From positions 1 through 64,000 of the forward strand of contig JAODBC010000035.1 of assembly GCA_025463765.1 (NCBI GenBank): a DNA stretch of 64,000 nucleotides, in the 5' to 3' direction. The position numbers and the translations under genes are program-made. The DNA comes from Subtercola sp. (GTDB lineage Bacteria; Actinomycetota; Actinomycetes; Actinomycetales; Microbacteriaceae). The notes beneath the pieces were generated by a model. The model saw only the letters and a list, made by a program, of their open reading frames with translations, ran no database searches and was not told the origin of the DNA. Shown one piece after another: positions 1 through 10,209 of the stretch (positions are counted from its first letter, which is position 1; every line of letters starts with the position of its first letter).

Positions 1-2
1 AG

Positions 3-1988
3 CTGACGGCGCGCATCAACGCGGGTGAAACCGACGTGGTTCTGCTGTGCGCGACCGGTACGGGCAAGTCGGCGACCACCGCTTGGCTCATCGAGGCCGT
101 GCAGCGCCCGACCCTCTTTCTGGCGAACAACAAGACGCTCGCGGCGCAGCTGGCGAACGAGTTCCGCGAGCTCATGCCGAACAACGCGGTCGAGTACTTC
201 GTGTCGTACTACGACTACTACCAGCCAGAGGCCTACGTGCCGCAGACCGATACGTTCATCGAGAAAGACAGCTCGATCAACTCCGAAGTCGAGCGGCTGC
301 GGCACTCCACCACGAACTCGCTTCTGAGCCGGCGCGACGTCATCGTCGTCTCCACCGTTTCGTGCATCTACGGCCTCGGCACGCCAGAGCAGTACATGAA
401 AGCCATGATGGCGCTGCAAGTCGGTATGAAGGTCGATCGTGACTGGCTCATTCGTAAGTTCATCTCCATGCAGTACCAGCGCAACGACGTCGACTTCTCG
501 CGCGGCAACTTCCGCGTGCGCGGCGACACCATCGAAATCATTCCGATGTACGAAGAGCTCGCGATCCGCATCGAGATGTTCGGCGACGAGATTGAGGCGC
601 TGTACACGCTGCACCCGTTGACCGGCGACATCGTCACCAAACGCGACGCCATCTCGGTCTTCCCCGGCTCGCACTATGTCGCCGATACGAACGTCATGCA
701 CCGCGCCATCGGCACCATTCAAGAAGAACTGGCCTTACGGCTCACGCAGCTCGAACGTGAGGGCAAGCTGCTCGAAGCGCAGCGGCTGCGCATGCGAACG
801 ACCTTCGACCTCGAGATGATGCAGCAAATCGGCTTCACATCGGGCATCGAGAACTATTCGCGGCACATCGACGGCCGCCAGCCCGGTGAAGCGCCGCACT
901 GCCTCATCGACTACTTTCCCGACGACTTTCTCGTGGTCATCGACGAGTCTCATGTCACCGTGCCGCAGATCGGCGCCATGTACGAGGGTGACTCGTCACG
1001 CAAGCGCACACTGGTCGAGCACGGCTTCCGGCTTCCGAGCGCGCTCGACAACCGGCCGCTGCGCTGGAACGAGTTCAACAACAAGGTGGGCCAGAAGGTC
1101 TACCTCTCGGCGACGCCGGGAAAATACGAAATGGGGCTCGCCGACGGCGTGGTGGAGCAGATCATCCGCCCCACCGGGCTCATCGACCCCGAAATCGTAG
1201 TGAAGCCCTCGAAGGGCCAGATCGACGACCTGCTCGAAGAGATTCGCATCAGAGTGGCCAAAGACGAGCGCATTCTCGTCACCACACTCACCAAGAAAAT
1301 GGCCGAAGAGCTCACCGACTTCATGGGGGAGCACGGTGTGCGTGTGCGCTACCTGCACTCCGATGTCGACACGCTGCGCCGCGTCGAACTGCTGACAGAA
1401 CTGCGCGCGGGGGTCTACGACGTGCTGGTGGGCATCAACCTCTTGCGCGAGGGCCTCGACCTGCCCGAGGTGTCGCTGGTGGCGATACTGGATGCCGATA
1501 AAGAAGGTTTTCTACGATCGTCGACGTCGCTCATCCAAACCATCGGCCGGGCCGCACGCAACGTGTCGGGTCAGGTCATCATGTACGCCGATGTCATGAC
1601 AGACTCCATGGCCCGGGCGATCGACGAGACCACTCGTCGGCGTGCGAAGCAGGTCGCCTACAACCTCGAGCGCGGGGTCGATCCGCAGCCGCTGCGCAAG
1701 AAGATCAACGACATCACCGAAATGCTGGCTCGCGAGGGCGCCGACACCGAGCAACTGCTGGCTTCGCGGGGTGGCAATGGCCGTAAACGTAGCCCCACAC
1801 CGAACCTGCGCCGTGAGGGCATCGCGGCCGCCGGTGCAAACGAACTCGAGTCGATCATCGCCGACCTCAACGGTCAGATGATGACGGCCGCCGCCGAACT
1901 CAAGTTCGAGCTTGCTGCGCGCCTGCGCGACGAGCTGGGCGACCTGAAGCACGAGCTGCGCCAGATGGAGAAGGCCGGCCACATCTAG
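3..1988 (+). CDS. uvrB: UvrABC system protein B, 5' end cut by the window
   Basis: UvrB is the damage-verifying helicase-like subunit of nucleotide excision repair. It is loaded by UvrA and recruits UvrC. The reading frame is open from base 3, so the true start lies upstream. About 661 residues are visible, against roughly 680-700 for the family. Seen: the Walker A region near visible residues 16-23, the [12 protein letters not shown] beta-hairpin that inserts between DNA strands, the DESH Walker B, the helicase motif [14 protein letters not shown], the QTIGRAARN motif VI and a C-terminal UVR domain ending [11 protein letters not shown]. Odd: the first Walker A residue is Cys (codon 48-50) where the family has Gly (CATGTGKS instead of GATGTGKS). 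uvrA and uvrC follow on the same strand, separated by the minus-strand toxin cassette. Confidence 0.97.
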   Translation: MTARINAGETDVVLLCATGTGKSATTAWLIEAVQRPTLFLANNKTLAAQLANEFRELMPNNAVEYFVSYYDYYQPEAYVPQTDTFIEKDSSINSEVERLRHSTTNSLLSRRDVIVVSTVSCIYGLGTPEQYMKAMMALQVGMKVDRDWLIRKFISMQYQRNDVDFSRGNFRVRGDTIEIIPMYEELAIRIEMFGDEIEALYTLHPLTGDIVTKRDAISVFPGSHYVADTNVMHRAIGTIQEELALRLTQLEREGKLLEAQRLRMRTTFDLEMMQQIGFTSGIENYSRHIDGRQPGEAPHCLIDYFPDDFLVVIDESHVTVPQIGAMYEGDSSRKRTLVEHGFRLPSALDNRPLRWNEFNNKVGQKVYLSATPGKYEMGLADGVVEQIIRPTGLIDPEIVVKPSKGQIDDLLEEIRIRVAKDERILVTTLTKKMAEELTDFMGEHGVRVRYLHSDVDTLRRVELLTELRAGVYDVLVGINLLREGLDLPEVSLVAILDADKEGFLRSSTSLIQTIGRAARNVSGQVIMYADVMTDSMARAIDETTRRRAKQVAYNLERGVDPQPLRKKINDITEMLAREGADTEQLLASRGGNGRKRSPTPNLRREGIAAAGANELESIIADLNGQMMTAAAELKFELAARLRDELGDLKHELRQMEKAGHI

Positions 1989-2065
1989 AGTCGCCAGTTG
2001 GGTAGTGACCATGTCGCGAATCGAACCCAAGCGACGATCGCGTGGGCTTCGATACAGCGTGCGGC

Positions 2066-2557
2066 CTACTCGACCAATGCCGAAAGTAGAGCTGATGCGG
2101 AGTCAGTTCTGATGAAGTACGTCACCTGCGTACTCGTTCGCACGAAGGTGACTCCGGGTCCGTTTGAAAGGAGGAGCGCGCGCCGCCTGTCGGGAAGCAC
2201 CCTCAGCCCCAACCCGCCGAACTGTGCCGAGCTCATCGAGCACAGTCGCGCGTCGGCGACGTCACCTATTGGGATCGTCACGCGCCACACCGGCCATAGC
2301 GCGAATGAGGCGACTCCAGCGCGAATAGTCAGCTCGGTTCGCGAAAACATCAATACGAAGCCGGCACCGAATGCGCAGATTCCTCCAATCACTTCGAACA
2401 GTTCTGGAAGAAGCGATCGAGGTGGGGCGATCACCATGGCGGCAACGATCGTCAGGGCGGCAACCATCGCGACTACACCCACGATTCGCATCCACCAGGG
2501 CGTTCGGTGACTTTCACTGAACACGAGCAGATCGCCCTGGCGCAGAGGCGGATTCAT
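2066..2557 (-). CDS. Small membrane protein, last gene of the SDP-like cassette; candidate immunity or accessory factor
   Basis: I do not recognise a family. From the ATG at 2557 the protein has about 163 residues: a short polar N-terminus (MNPPLRQGDLLVFSESH), two hydrophobic segments (around residues 23-43 and 52-70), then a soluble C-terminal half of alternating beta-like stretches (LTIRAGVASFALWPVWRVTIPI) that resembles a bacterial PH-type fold by pattern only. The gene overlaps the 3' end of the SdpB-like gene by 44 bp, so it is almost certainly cotranscribed. An upstream ATG at 2572, with GTGAGG just before it, is an alternative start. It does not look like B. subtilis SdpI, the known SDP immunity protein. 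Its position as the only unassigned gene of the cassette makes immunity or export help the obvious guess. Confidence 0.6.
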   Translation of the reverse strand: MNPPLRQGDLLVFSESHRTPWWMRIVGVVAMVAALTIVAAMVIAPPRSLLPELFEVIGGICAFGAGFVLMFSRTELTIRAGVASFALWPVWRVTIPIGDVADARLCSMSSAQFGGLGLRVLPDRRRALLLSNGPGVTFVRTSTQVTYFIRTDSASALLSALVE

Positions 2558-3491
2558 CGCGCATCTCAGCATCGGCCTCACTTTGTCGACGGATGGATGC
2601 ATCCTGCAGGATCGCCAGGTCGGAACCAACCGGCACGAGCAACAGCAGCAGGGCGGCGATCATGATGAACGAGAAACTCGTGATACCCATCACAACTGCG
2701 ATAGCGAGATGTAAGAGAATTCCAACCGGCAGGAGTACGTGCACGCGTAGCCGAGAGGGGATGAGCATGCTCATGCCGAGAGCGAACTCGAAAGCCATGA
2801 CGCCCCAGGTCACTGCTGCCGTCGCCGCCGGGATGCTCGTCAGCCAGTGAAGCGGCCCAGCCAGCCACTCCGGTGGCCCGAAATTCGGATGACGAAACCA
2901 GTAGTACAGCGCTGATCCCTCGACCCACGAAGAGTTCCCCAGTTTGCCGAGGCTCGCCACCAGATAGACGATAGATAGTTGCACGCGAATCAGCGTCGCG
3001 GCCGTACCCGCCGAAACGACTCTCGCCGTGGTGATGCCAGAGACCGACTCGGGCAGCGCGGAGTTCCAGTGATTTCTTCGGCGATCTGTCAGCCCTATCG
3101 GGATGAGGAGGAGCGCGACAATCAGGGCGACCTGATCTCCGCCGTCGGGCAGGCTCGTGGCCCACTCAAAACTGGCGATCACATACGCAAAAGGCACGGC
3201 GAGAACACCGGGCCAAAAACCTGTGACGACTATCCCAAGGAGCCCCGCAGTGAGGTACTGAACAACGACGAGTTGATCTATTGGAACTAAGCAGAACGCC
3301 GAAAGCGACCTCATCCCCTCACAGGCGGCCCCTCGGCTCGAACCGTAGAGGGTGCTGAATAACACCGTGGGCGGAGTCGCAACGAGCGTCAATGCCAACG
3401 ACATCGCCATCAGAGACCGCGATAGGCCCAGAACCGAGCCCCAGGGCATGTGAACGCGGAAACCCGTGACCGCTTCGGCGTTTAGGAACAT
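2514..3491 (-). CDS. SdpB-like membrane protein (HTTM-type), toxin maturation
   Basis: Resembles the SdpB family of antimicrobial-peptide system proteins, integral membrane proteins that with SdpA are needed to turn pro-SdpC into the active SDP toxin in Bacillus subtilis. Of 325 residues most lie in hydrophobic segments, about eight. The stretch SLPDGGDQVALIVALLLIPI followed by GLTDRRRNHW (about residues 113-145) looks like the family signature. The start is the ATG at 3491, preceded by AAAGGTGA and overlapping the end of the SdpA-like gene by 10 bp. The C-terminal tail (about 25 residues) is polar and overlaps the next gene. The assignment rests on family pattern memory, gene order and membrane topology, not on a search. 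Confidence 0.75.
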   Translation of the reverse strand: MFLNAEAVTGFRVHMPWGSVLGLSRSLMAMSLALTLVATPPTVLFSTLYGSSRGAACEGMRSLSAFCLVPIDQLVVVQYLTAGLLGIVVTGFWPGVLAVPFAYVIASFEWATSLPDGGDQVALIVALLLIPIGLTDRRRNHWNSALPESVSGITTARVVSAGTAATLIRVQLSIVYLVASLGKLGNSSWVEGSALYYWFRHPNFGPPEWLAGPLHWLTSIPAATAAVTWGVMAFEFALGMSMLIPSRLRVHVLLPVGILLHLAIAVVMGITSFSFIMIAALLLLLVPVGSDLAILQDASIRRQSEADAEMRDESASAPGRSARVQ

Positions 3492-4090
3492 GTCACCTTT
3501 AGAGCAAGGGCCTCGATGGGCACCGAAGTATCGTTCTTAAGGTTTCGAAACGCCCAATCGGTCGTCTGCTCGGCGGATATCAGCACCGTGCCGCACAGGG
3601 AGCGATGAGGCGATCGGTTCTCGACTTTGATGGGATCGCTTTCTGCCTGCGACAGGCATTCGCGTCTGGAATCGCGAGGATCGCACCGGGTCCACGAGTC
3701 AGCCCCGATGCCGCTGAGCAACGCCGCCGTTTCGATTCCTTCGAATCGGGATTCCCTGTTCCATCCGAAGGCATAATTCCACGAAGCATTAGGCGCTCCA
3801 CCGACCTCGACCGTTTCAAGCCCGGACTGAACGAATTCGTGCATGATCTCGGCATCCACGGGCTTGGTGAAGAAAGCCCAACCCTGAGGGAAGAGATCCT
3901 GCACCGTCGAGCGAAACTGCACTGCCCCGGGTAGAGCTACGACGTTCGCGGAGACGCGGCATTCGAAGACGTAGCTCGAGAAGACCAACGAGCAGACAAC
4001 TGCAACGAGAATGGCTTGCCGTGGAAGCGTATAAGTCTTCGCCTCGACCAGGCTGATCTTGCGGAATTCACTCAGATCGAACCGAGTCAT
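3482..4090 (-). CDS. SdpA-like protein, toxin maturation
   Basis: Resembles the SdpA family. The tell-tale stretch LFPQGWAFFTKPVDAE (about residues 57-72) matches the conserved QGWxFFTK element. A later CG pair (SLCGTVLIS) and Trp/Cys residues (DSWTRC) fit the family too. One membrane anchor lies near residues 24-44. In B. subtilis SdpA acts with SdpB in post-translational maturation of the SdpC toxin. The chosen start, ATG at 4090, overlaps the TGA of the SdpC-like gene as ATGA, so translation is probably coupled. A longer form from 4123 would add 11 residues. It overlaps the SdpB-like gene by 10 bp downstream. Confidence 0.75.
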   Translation of the reverse strand: MTRFDLSEFRKISLVEAKTYTLPRQAILVAVVCSLVFSSYVFECRVSANVVALPGAVQFRSTVQDLFPQGWAFFTKPVDAEIMHEFVQSGLETVEVGGAPNASWNYAFGWNRESRFEGIETAALLSGIGADSWTRCDPRDSRRECLSQAESDPIKVENRSPHRSLCGTVLISAEQTTDWAFRNLKNDTSVPIEALALKVTCS

Positions 4091-4794
4091 GGCGCCAGAC
4101 GCTCGCTCACAAGAGCAACCCATTCATCTGTCGGATCACCCTTCGGGGCGACGATCCTGACCCAGACCGCGTTCTCTGCCAGCACGACGTTGTAACCGAC
4201 TGCCGCCGCGTCAATACCGACCGCTCCGACGACAACAAACACTCCAGCCGCGATGACGAACGCCGCTCCGACAACGACGACGGCTCCACACTCTGTTCCG
4301 CCGTCGCCAGGGATATAGGTCTGCTTCGAAGAAGCGACAGCGTCAGTCGCAAATTTGGTCGATGCCATCGCCTTGTTGCCGCGTATCATCGCTTGCTTCA
4401 CGACGTAGGGATCGCCACTCGAAATATCGCGAGACCACGCTGGCATGAACTGGGGATCGGATGCCTCGATTTGAGACATAAGCGTCGAGACGACCTCGAA
4501 GGCGCCCGGAGTATCGGCGGCGGTTGCGACGCTCGCGAAGTCATCCGTCTCGTCGACAAAGGAGTTCTGGTAGAGCGCAGGCGCACTGGGGCCTTGCAGA
4601 AAGTACACCGCGCGAAATTGTGCCTCGATCTCGCTGAGCGAACTATTCTGGGCACCTGCCGAGGTGATGCTGGATTCACCAACGACGCTGCTCGCGCCGA
4701 GCTGACTAGCTTGGGCTCCGACCTGGCCCGCAAGCACGATTGTCACAACCCCGACCGTCACGATGGACGCTACCGCCAATTTCATCGAATTCAA
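4087..4794 (-). CDS. SdpC-like toxin precursor (sporulation-delaying-protein family)
   Basis: A secreted precursor of 235 residues with a signal peptide (about 1-27, VGAQA-type cleavage site). The middle domain carries family-like elements, AQFRAVYFLQGPSAPAL (58-74) and PQFMPAW...SGDPYVVKQA (114-135). Next comes a very hydrophobic, valine- and alanine-rich segment (C169 to V215) introduced by GDGGTEC and containing YNVVLAENAVWV, where the mature SDP peptide is cut from in Bacillus. Only one Cys is present in the core, while B. subtilis SDP has two joined by a disulfide. It is the first gene of the minus-strand cassette, followed by SdpA- and SdpB-like genes. The start is TTG at 4794, six bases after GAGAGGGG, or ATG at 4785 with a longer spacing. 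Expected function: membrane-active toxin against neighbouring cells. Confidence 0.75.
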   Translation of the reverse strand: MNSMKLAVASIVTVGVVTIVLAGQVGAQASQLGASSVVGESSITSAGAQNSSLSEIEAQFRAVYFLQGPSAPALYQNSFVDETDDFASVATAADTPGAFEVVSTLMSQIEASDPQFMPAWSRDISSGDPYVVKQAMIRGNKAMASTKFATDAVASSKQTYIPGDGGTECGAVVVVGAAFVIAAGVFVVVGAVGIDAAAVGYNVVLAENAVWVRIVAPKGDPTDEWVALVSERLAP

Positions 4795-4940
4795 CTGAAA
4801 CCCCTCTCAACTCACTATTAGAACGTTCACGATAGTAGAGGATTCCTCACCATGACGCCAACGGTGATTTCTCACCACGAAGCGGGTGCGCTAGCAGCGA
4901 AGGCCGAGACTCGAGGGGAAGCAGTGTCGGTGGCGCAACA

Positions 4941-4955
4941 TAGACTTCTGGGGTG
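4941..4955 (+). promoter_or_regulatory. -10 box and leaderless start of uvrA
   Basis: TAGACT at 4941-4946 is followed by 6 nt and the GTG at 4953. No Shine-Dalgarno sequence is present, so transcription probably begins at the start codon. Confidence 0.6.
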
Positions 4956-7844
4956 TCGATTACAAAGGTAGATTCCGTCGGAAAACTGAGCGTACGCGGG
5001 GCCCGCGTACACAATCTGCGTAACGTCGACCTCGACATTCCGCGCGATTCGCTGGTGGTTTTCACGGGCCTTTCGGGCTCAGGAAAGTCGTCGCTCGCCT
5101 TCGACACGATCTTCGCCGAAGGGCAGCGCCGCTACGTCGAGAGCCTCAGCGCATACGCACGCCAGTTTCTCGGCCAGGTCGACCGCCCCGACGTCGATTT
5201 CATCGAGGGCCTGAGCCCCGCGGTCAGCATCGACCAGAAGTCCACGAACCGCAACCCGCGGTCGACGGTCGGCACCATCACCGAGATCTACGACTACATG
5301 CGCCTGCTCTGGGCGCGCATCGGCATTCCGCACTGCCCCATTTGCGGCGAGCAGATCTCAGCGCAGACCGTGCAGCAAATAGCCGATCAGCTGATGGAGC
5401 TCGAAACGGGCATCCGCTACCAGGTGGTGAGCCCGGTCATCTCGCAGAAGAAGGGCGAGTTCGTCGACCTCTTCAAAGAGCTGGCGGCGGGTGGATACTC
5501 GCGCGCGGTCGTCGATGGCGACATCATCCAGTTGAACGACCCACCCAAGCTGAAGAAGCAGGTCAAGCACGACATCTCTGTCGTGGTCGACCGTCTGGTG
5601 GCCGGCCCCGACATTCTGAGCAGGCTTACCGATTCGCTCGAGACGGCGCTGCGGCTCACCGACGGTCTCGTGCAGGTGAACTACGTCGACGCCGACGGCC
5701 CGGATGCCTGGCAGACCTTCAGTGAGAAGCTGAGCTGCCCCAACCAGCACCCGATTCAGCTCACCGAAATCGAGCCGCGAACGTTCTCGTTCAATGCTCC
5801 GTTCGGGGCGTGCCCCGAGTGCTCGGGCCTCGGCACGCGCATGTCGGTAGATGCCGAACTGCTGCTCGGCGACCCCGAACTCAGCATCGCTGAAGGTGTC
5901 ATCATTCCGTGGACGACTCAGGGCAAAGGTCTCTACAACTACTACGAGAAGCTGCTCGAGGGCCTCGCCCGCGACCTCAAATTCAACCTCAAGACTCCGT
6001 GGAACGAGCTCAGCTCGACGGTGCAGGAGGCCGTGCTGCGCGGCGACAACTTCGAGGTGCGCGTGAAGTGGAAGAACCGCTTCGGCCGCGAGATGAGCTA
6101 CACCTCGGGCTTTGAGGGCGTGGTTCCGTACATCGAACGCCAGTACCTGCAAGCCGAGACCGACAACCAGCGCGCCCGCTGGGCGGAATACCTGCGCGAG
6201 GTGCCGTGCCCGGTCTGCAACGGCAAGAGGCTGAAGCCCGAGGTGCTCGCGGTACTGGTGAACGGCCACAGCATCGCCGACGTCACCGACATCAGCCTCA
6301 CCGACGCGCAAGACTTCATGGCCGAGCTCACCCTCACCGACCGCGAAGCGCACATCGCCGCGCAGGTGCTGCGCGAGATTCGCCTGCGACTCGACTTTCT
6401 CATCCAGGTCGGGCTGAACTACCTCAACCTGGCGCGCGCGGCGGCGTCGCTCAGCGGGGGAGAGGCGCAGCGCATCCGGTTGGCCACCCAGATCGGCTCG
6501 GGGCTCACCGGCGTGCTCTACGTGCTCGACGAGCCGAGCATCGGGTTGCATCAGCGCGACAACCGGCGCCTCATCGAAACTCTCGTGAAGCTCAAGAATC
6601 TCGGCAACACGCTCATCGTGGTCGAGCACGACGAAGACACGATCCGCACTGCCGATTGGGTCGTCGACATCGGCCCAGGAGCGGGCGTGAACGGCGGAAA
6701 GGTCGTGCACTCGGGGTCGTACGAGGGCCTGCTGAACAACCGCGAGAGTCTGACCGGCGACTACCTCTCGGGGCGCAAGTCGATCGAGATTCCCGATCGG
6801 CGTCGCCCGCTCGACCCCAACCGCAAGATCACCGTCATCGGCGCCGAGGCGAACAACCTCAAGAACGTGACAGTCGAGTTTCCGCTCGGCACGTTCACGG
6901 CCGTCACGGGCGTGAGTGGCTCGGGCAAGTCGTCACTCGTCAACGACATCTTGTACCGTGTGCTCGCGAACCAGCTCAACGGGGCCCGCAAGATTCCCGG
7001 CAAGCACAAGCGCGTCACCGGGCTCGAGAACCTCGACAAGGTCGTGCACGTCGACCAGAACCCCATCGGCCGCACGCCACGCTCGAATCCGGCTACGTAC
7101 ACGGGGGTGTTCGACCGCATCCGCAACCTGTTCAGCGAGACGCTCGAGGCGAAGGCCCGCGGCTACATGCCTGGCCGTTTCAGCTTCAACGTCAAAGGCG
7201 GCCGCTGCGAGGCGTGCTCGGGTGACGGAACCATCAAGATCGAGATGAACTTCTTGCCCGACGTGTACGTGGCGTGCGAGGTGTGCGGGGGAGCCCGGTA
7301 CAACCGCGACACGCTCTCCGTGCACTACAAGGGCAAGAACATTGCCGAGGTGCTCGACATGCCGATCGCCGAGGCCGCGGAGTTCTTCGAACCGATTCAG
7401 GCCATTCACCGTTTTCTCAAGACGCTGGTCGAGGTGGGTCTCGGTTACGTTCGACTCGGTCAGAGCGCCACCACCCTGAGCGGCGGCGAGGCGCAGCGCG
7501 TGAAGCTCGCCACCGAACTCCAGCGCCGCACGAACGGCCGCAGCGTCTATGTTCTCGACGAGCCGACCACTGGTCTGCACTTCGAGGATGTTCGCAAGCT
7601 GCTGCTCGTCTTGAACGGCCTGGTCGACAAGGGCAATACGGTCATCGTCATCGAGCACAACCTCGACGTCATCAAGTCGGCCGATTGGATCATCGACTTG
7701 GGGCCAGAGGGCGGTTCGGGCGGCGGTAAAGTGCTTGCAACAGGAACCCCCGAACAGCTCGCGAAGGTGAAGAAGAGCTTCACCGGGTTCTTCTTGAAAG
7801 AGATTCTCGACGCAGAAGAGGGCACGAGACGCAAGGCGTCATGA
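4953..7844 (+). CDS. uvrA: UvrABC system protein A
   Basis: UvrA is the ATPase that scans DNA for bulky lesions and loads UvrB. The 963 residues match the family length. Two ABC modules are visible: Walker [11 protein letters not shown] near residue 40 and [10 protein letters not shown] near 655, each with an [10 protein letters not shown] signature and Walker [10 protein letters not shown] / VLDEPTTGL. Zinc-binding Cys pairs occur in [14 protein letters not shown] and the CEAC/CEVC insertion of domain II. GTG 4953 is chosen because the N-terminus ([20 protein letters not shown]) fits the family and the -10 box lies directly upstream. The stop overlaps the uvrC start as ATGA, so the two are translationally coupled. 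Divergent from the SDP-like cassette, with about 160 bp between. Confidence 0.97.
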   Translation: MSITKVDSVGKLSVRGARVHNLRNVDLDIPRDSLVVFTGLSGSGKSSLAFDTIFAEGQRRYVESLSAYARQFLGQVDRPDVDFIEGLSPAVSIDQKSTNRNPRSTVGTITEIYDYMRLLWARIGIPHCPICGEQISAQTVQQIADQLMELETGIRYQVVSPVISQKKGEFVDLFKELAAGGYSRAVVDGDIIQLNDPPKLKKQVKHDISVVVDRLVAGPDILSRLTDSLETALRLTDGLVQVNYVDADGPDAWQTFSEKLSCPNQHPIQLTEIEPRTFSFNAPFGACPECSGLGTRMSVDAELLLGDPELSIAEGVIIPWTTQGKGLYNYYEKLLEGLARDLKFNLKTPWNELSSTVQEAVLRGDNFEVRVKWKNRFGREMSYTSGFEGVVPYIERQYLQAETDNQRARWAEYLREVPCPVCNGKRLKPEVLAVLVNGHSIADVTDISLTDAQDFMAELTLTDREAHIAAQVLREIRLRLDFLIQVGLNYLNLARAAASLSGGEAQRIRLATQIGSGLTGVLYVLDEPSIGLHQRDNRRLIETLVKLKNLGNTLIVVEHDEDTIRTADWVVDIGPGAGVNGGKVVHSGSYEGLLNNRESLTGDYLSGRKSIEIPDRRRPLDPNRKITVIGAEANNLKNVTVEFPLGTFTAVTGVSGSGKSSLVNDILYRVLANQLNGARKIPGKHKRVTGLENLDKVVHVDQNPIGRTPRSNPATYTGVFDRIRNLFSETLEAKARGYMPGRFSFNVKGGRCEACSGDGTIKIEMNFLPDVYVACEVCGGARYNRDTLSVHYKGKNIAEVLDMPIAEAAEFFEPIQAIHRFLKTLVEVGLGYVRLGQSATTLSGGEAQRVKLATELQRRTNGRSVYVLDEPTTGLHFEDVRKLLLVLNGLVDKGNTVIVIEHNLDVIKSADWIIDLGPEGGSGGGKVLATGTPEQLAKVKKSFTGFFLKEILDAEEGTRRKAS

Positions 7845-9694
7845 CCGACACAGTTTCATATCGTCCCAAGGCGGGCGAAATACCCACCCAGCCCGGCGTC
7901 TACCGTTTTCGTGACGCGAAAGGCCGCGTGCTCTACGTGGGCAAGGCGCAGAACCTGCGCGCCCGCCTCAGCAACTACTTCGCCCCGCTGCGCAGCCTGC
8001 ACGAACGCACCCGCCGCATGGTCACCACGGCGGCCAGCGTCGAGTGGACCGTGGTCGGCACCGACGTCGAAGCCCTTCAGCTCGAATACACCTGGATCAA
8101 AGAGTTCGAGCCGCCCTTCAACGTGAAGTTCCGCGACGACAAGACGTATCCGTTCATGGCGATCACCCTCGCCGATGAAGCACCCCGCGTCATGGTGACC
8201 CGCAACCAGAAGATCAAGGGCGCGAAATATTTCGGGCCGTATCCGAAGATCTGGGCCGTGCACGACACCATCGATCTGATGATCAAGGCCTTTCCCATTC
8301 GCACGTGCTCCGACTCGAGCTACAAAAAGGCGATGCAAAGTGGTCGCCCCTGCTTTCCCGGCCAGATCGGTCGCTGCGGAGGCCCCTGCTCGGGAAAGGT
8401 GACCATCGAAGAGCACCGCGAGATCGTCAACGACTTCATCGCCTTCATGAACGGCCACGATAAGCGTTTCGTCACCGAGGCGACGAAGAAGATGAAGGCC
8501 GCCTCCGAGGCGCAGGAGTACGAAAAGGCGGCCCGCTACCGCGACCAATTGCAGGCCCTCGACGCGGTGCTCGCCAAGAGCAATGTGGTTCTGGCCGATA
8601 GCGTCGACACCGACCTCTTCGGCATCGAGCACGACGAACTCGCCGCCGCGGTGCAGCAGTTCGTGGTGCGCGGCGGGCGCATCCGTGGTGTGCGGGCGTG
8701 GATGGTCGACAAAGAGCTCGATCTGACCACGGCCGAGCTCGTGGACTCGATTCTGCAGACCGCCTACGAGGGCCAGATTCCGCCACGCGAGATCATCGTG
8801 CCCGACCTGCCCGACGATGCTCACGAGCTCGAGGTCTGGCTCTCCGAACGCCGCGGCACCTCGAAGGTCGCCCTCAAGACCGCGCAGCGCGGCGAAAAGG
8901 CCGCACTCATGCAGACCGCTACTCTCAACGCGAAGAACGCGCTGATGCTCTACAAGACGAGGCGCAGCACCGACTTCGTGGCACGCACCGAGGCTCTGAC
9001 AGACATTCAGCAGGCCCTCGGGATGCCCGACGCGCCCCTGCGCATGGAGTGCTTCGACGTCTCGCACCTGGGCGGCACCAACGTCGTCGCGTCGATGGTG
9101 GTGTTCGAAGACGGCCTGTCTCGCAAAGACCAGTACCGGCGCTTCACGATTCCCGAGACCACCGACGACACCGACTCGATCTACCAGGTCATCTCACGCC
9201 GGCTCGCCTACCTGCGCGAAGGTTCCGAGCGCGCCGAGTCCGACACCGGTAGCAAGAAGTTCTCGTATCCGCCGAACCTGCTCATCGTCGACGGCGGCCA
9301 GCCGCAGGTGCAGGCCGCGGCCCGCGCCCTCGAAGAATCGGGCGTCGAAGGCATCTTCTTGTGCGGCCTGGCGAAACGGCTCGAAGAGATCTGGCTGCCG
9401 AACGACGACTACCCGGTCATCCTGCCCCGCGGCAGCGAAGCCCTCTTCTTGCTGCAGCGCATTCGCGACGAGGCGCACCGCTTCGCCATCACCCACCAGC
9501 GCGCCCGCCGCAAGCGCGACATCACCTCGGTGCTCTCCGAGATTCCCGGTCTCGGCCCCGCGCGCGTCAAAACCCTGCTCAAGGAGTTCGGTTCGGTGAC
9601 CAAGCTGAAAGAGGCGACTGCTGAGCAAATCAGCGAAGTCAAAGGTGTCGGCCCCACCCTCGCTGCCTCCATCGTCGAGCAACTCCGCGCCTAG
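7841..9694 (+). CDS. uvrC: UvrABC system protein C
   Basis: UvrC makes the dual incisions 3' and 5' of a lesion held by UvrB. The 617 residues contain, in order, the GIY-YIG nuclease domain ([18 protein letters not shown] at about 20-37), a UVR domain that meets UvrB (around 200-235), the RNase H-like 5' incision domain ([19 protein letters not shown] near 405), and tandem helix-hairpin-helix motifs at the end ([25 protein letters not shown]). The start overlaps the uvrA stop by 4 bp. Confidence 0.97.
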   Translation: MTDTVSYRPKAGEIPTQPGVYRFRDAKGRVLYVGKAQNLRARLSNYFAPLRSLHERTRRMVTTAASVEWTVVGTDVEALQLEYTWIKEFEPPFNVKFRDDKTYPFMAITLADEAPRVMVTRNQKIKGAKYFGPYPKIWAVHDTIDLMIKAFPIRTCSDSSYKKAMQSGRPCFPGQIGRCGGPCSGKVTIEEHREIVNDFIAFMNGHDKRFVTEATKKMKAASEAQEYEKAARYRDQLQALDAVLAKSNVVLADSVDTDLFGIEHDELAAAVQQFVVRGGRIRGVRAWMVDKELDLTTAELVDSILQTAYEGQIPPREIIVPDLPDDAHELEVWLSERRGTSKVALKTAQRGEKAALMQTATLNAKNALMLYKTRRSTDFVARTEALTDIQQALGMPDAPLRMECFDVSHLGGTNVVASMVVFEDGLSRKDQYRRFTIPETTDDTDSIYQVISRRLAYLREGSERAESDTGSKKFSYPPNLLIVDGGQPQVQAAARALEESGVEGIFLCGLAKRLEEIWLPNDDYPVILPRGSEALFLLQRIRDEAHRFAITHQRARRKRDITSVLSEIPGLGPARVKTLLKEFGSVTKLKEATAEQISEVKGVGPTLAASIVEQLRA

Positions 9695-9759
9695 CGAAAC
9701 GCTGAGTGGAAATGCAACTAAAATGAGCTTTACTTGCATACGTCACGAGGAGACCTGGT

Positions 9760-10035
9760 GTGAAGCGCAACCGAAAGTCGAAATGCGAAGTCTGTGGCAA
9801 TTTCACCGTTGACCCGATTGGTTGGGACATCTGCCCAGTCTGCTTCTGGGAAGACGACGGCCTCGACGAACCCGACCGTCATAGCCCCTCAAACTACATG
9901 ACCCTCGCCGAAGGCCGTGCCGCGTTCGCAGCCCTCGGCGCCGTTGAGCAACGCTTCGAGGCGAAAGTGCGACCTCCTAAACGAATCGAGCTCCCTGAGA
10001 ACCATCCACCTGCCGAAGACGGGAGACAGCGATGA
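9760..10035 (+). CDS. CPCC-family cysteine-rich protein
   Basis: A 91-residue protein with two CxxC knuckles, CEVCG (9-13) and CPVCFWEDDG (about 28-37), the pattern of the CPCC cysteine-rich family. These are small predicted zinc-ribbon proteins without a known function, often found in accessory regions. The GTG start is preceded by GAGGAG at a good distance. An ATG directly overlaps its stop (ATGA), opening a 31-codon ORF. The gene sits between uvrC and rapZ, where related genomes usually have nothing or other genes, so it may be a recent arrival. Confidence 0.75.
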   Translation: MKRNRKSKCEVCGNFTVDPIGWDICPVCFWEDDGLDEPDRHSPSNYMTLAEGRAAFAALGAVEQRFEAKVRPPKRIELPENHPPAEDGRQR

Positions 10036-10127
10036 ATCGTCACTTTTACTTCACCGGAAGAGCGCACCAGTTGCCGACCGGCGAAACCGTCGGTCGATCC
10101 GTGCGAAGTATTGCGCGCTACGAGTGA
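10032..10127 (+). CDS. Possible 31-residue micro-ORF coupled to the CPCC gene
   Basis: Starts MNRHFYFTGRAHQLPTGE and overlaps the CPCC stop codon as ATGA, the arrangement typical of translational coupling. No family is recognised. It may be a real small protein or the 5' remnant of a longer lost partner. Confidence 0.3.
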   Translation: MNRHFYFTGRAHQLPTGETVGRSVRSIARYE

Positions 10128-10209
10128 CAACTATGGCCGGGAGCGAGGCGCTGCCCCGTCGCGTTCGAGTCCGCGGGCGTAGTCGCCTGCCGAAACGGAG
10201 GAGAAATCG

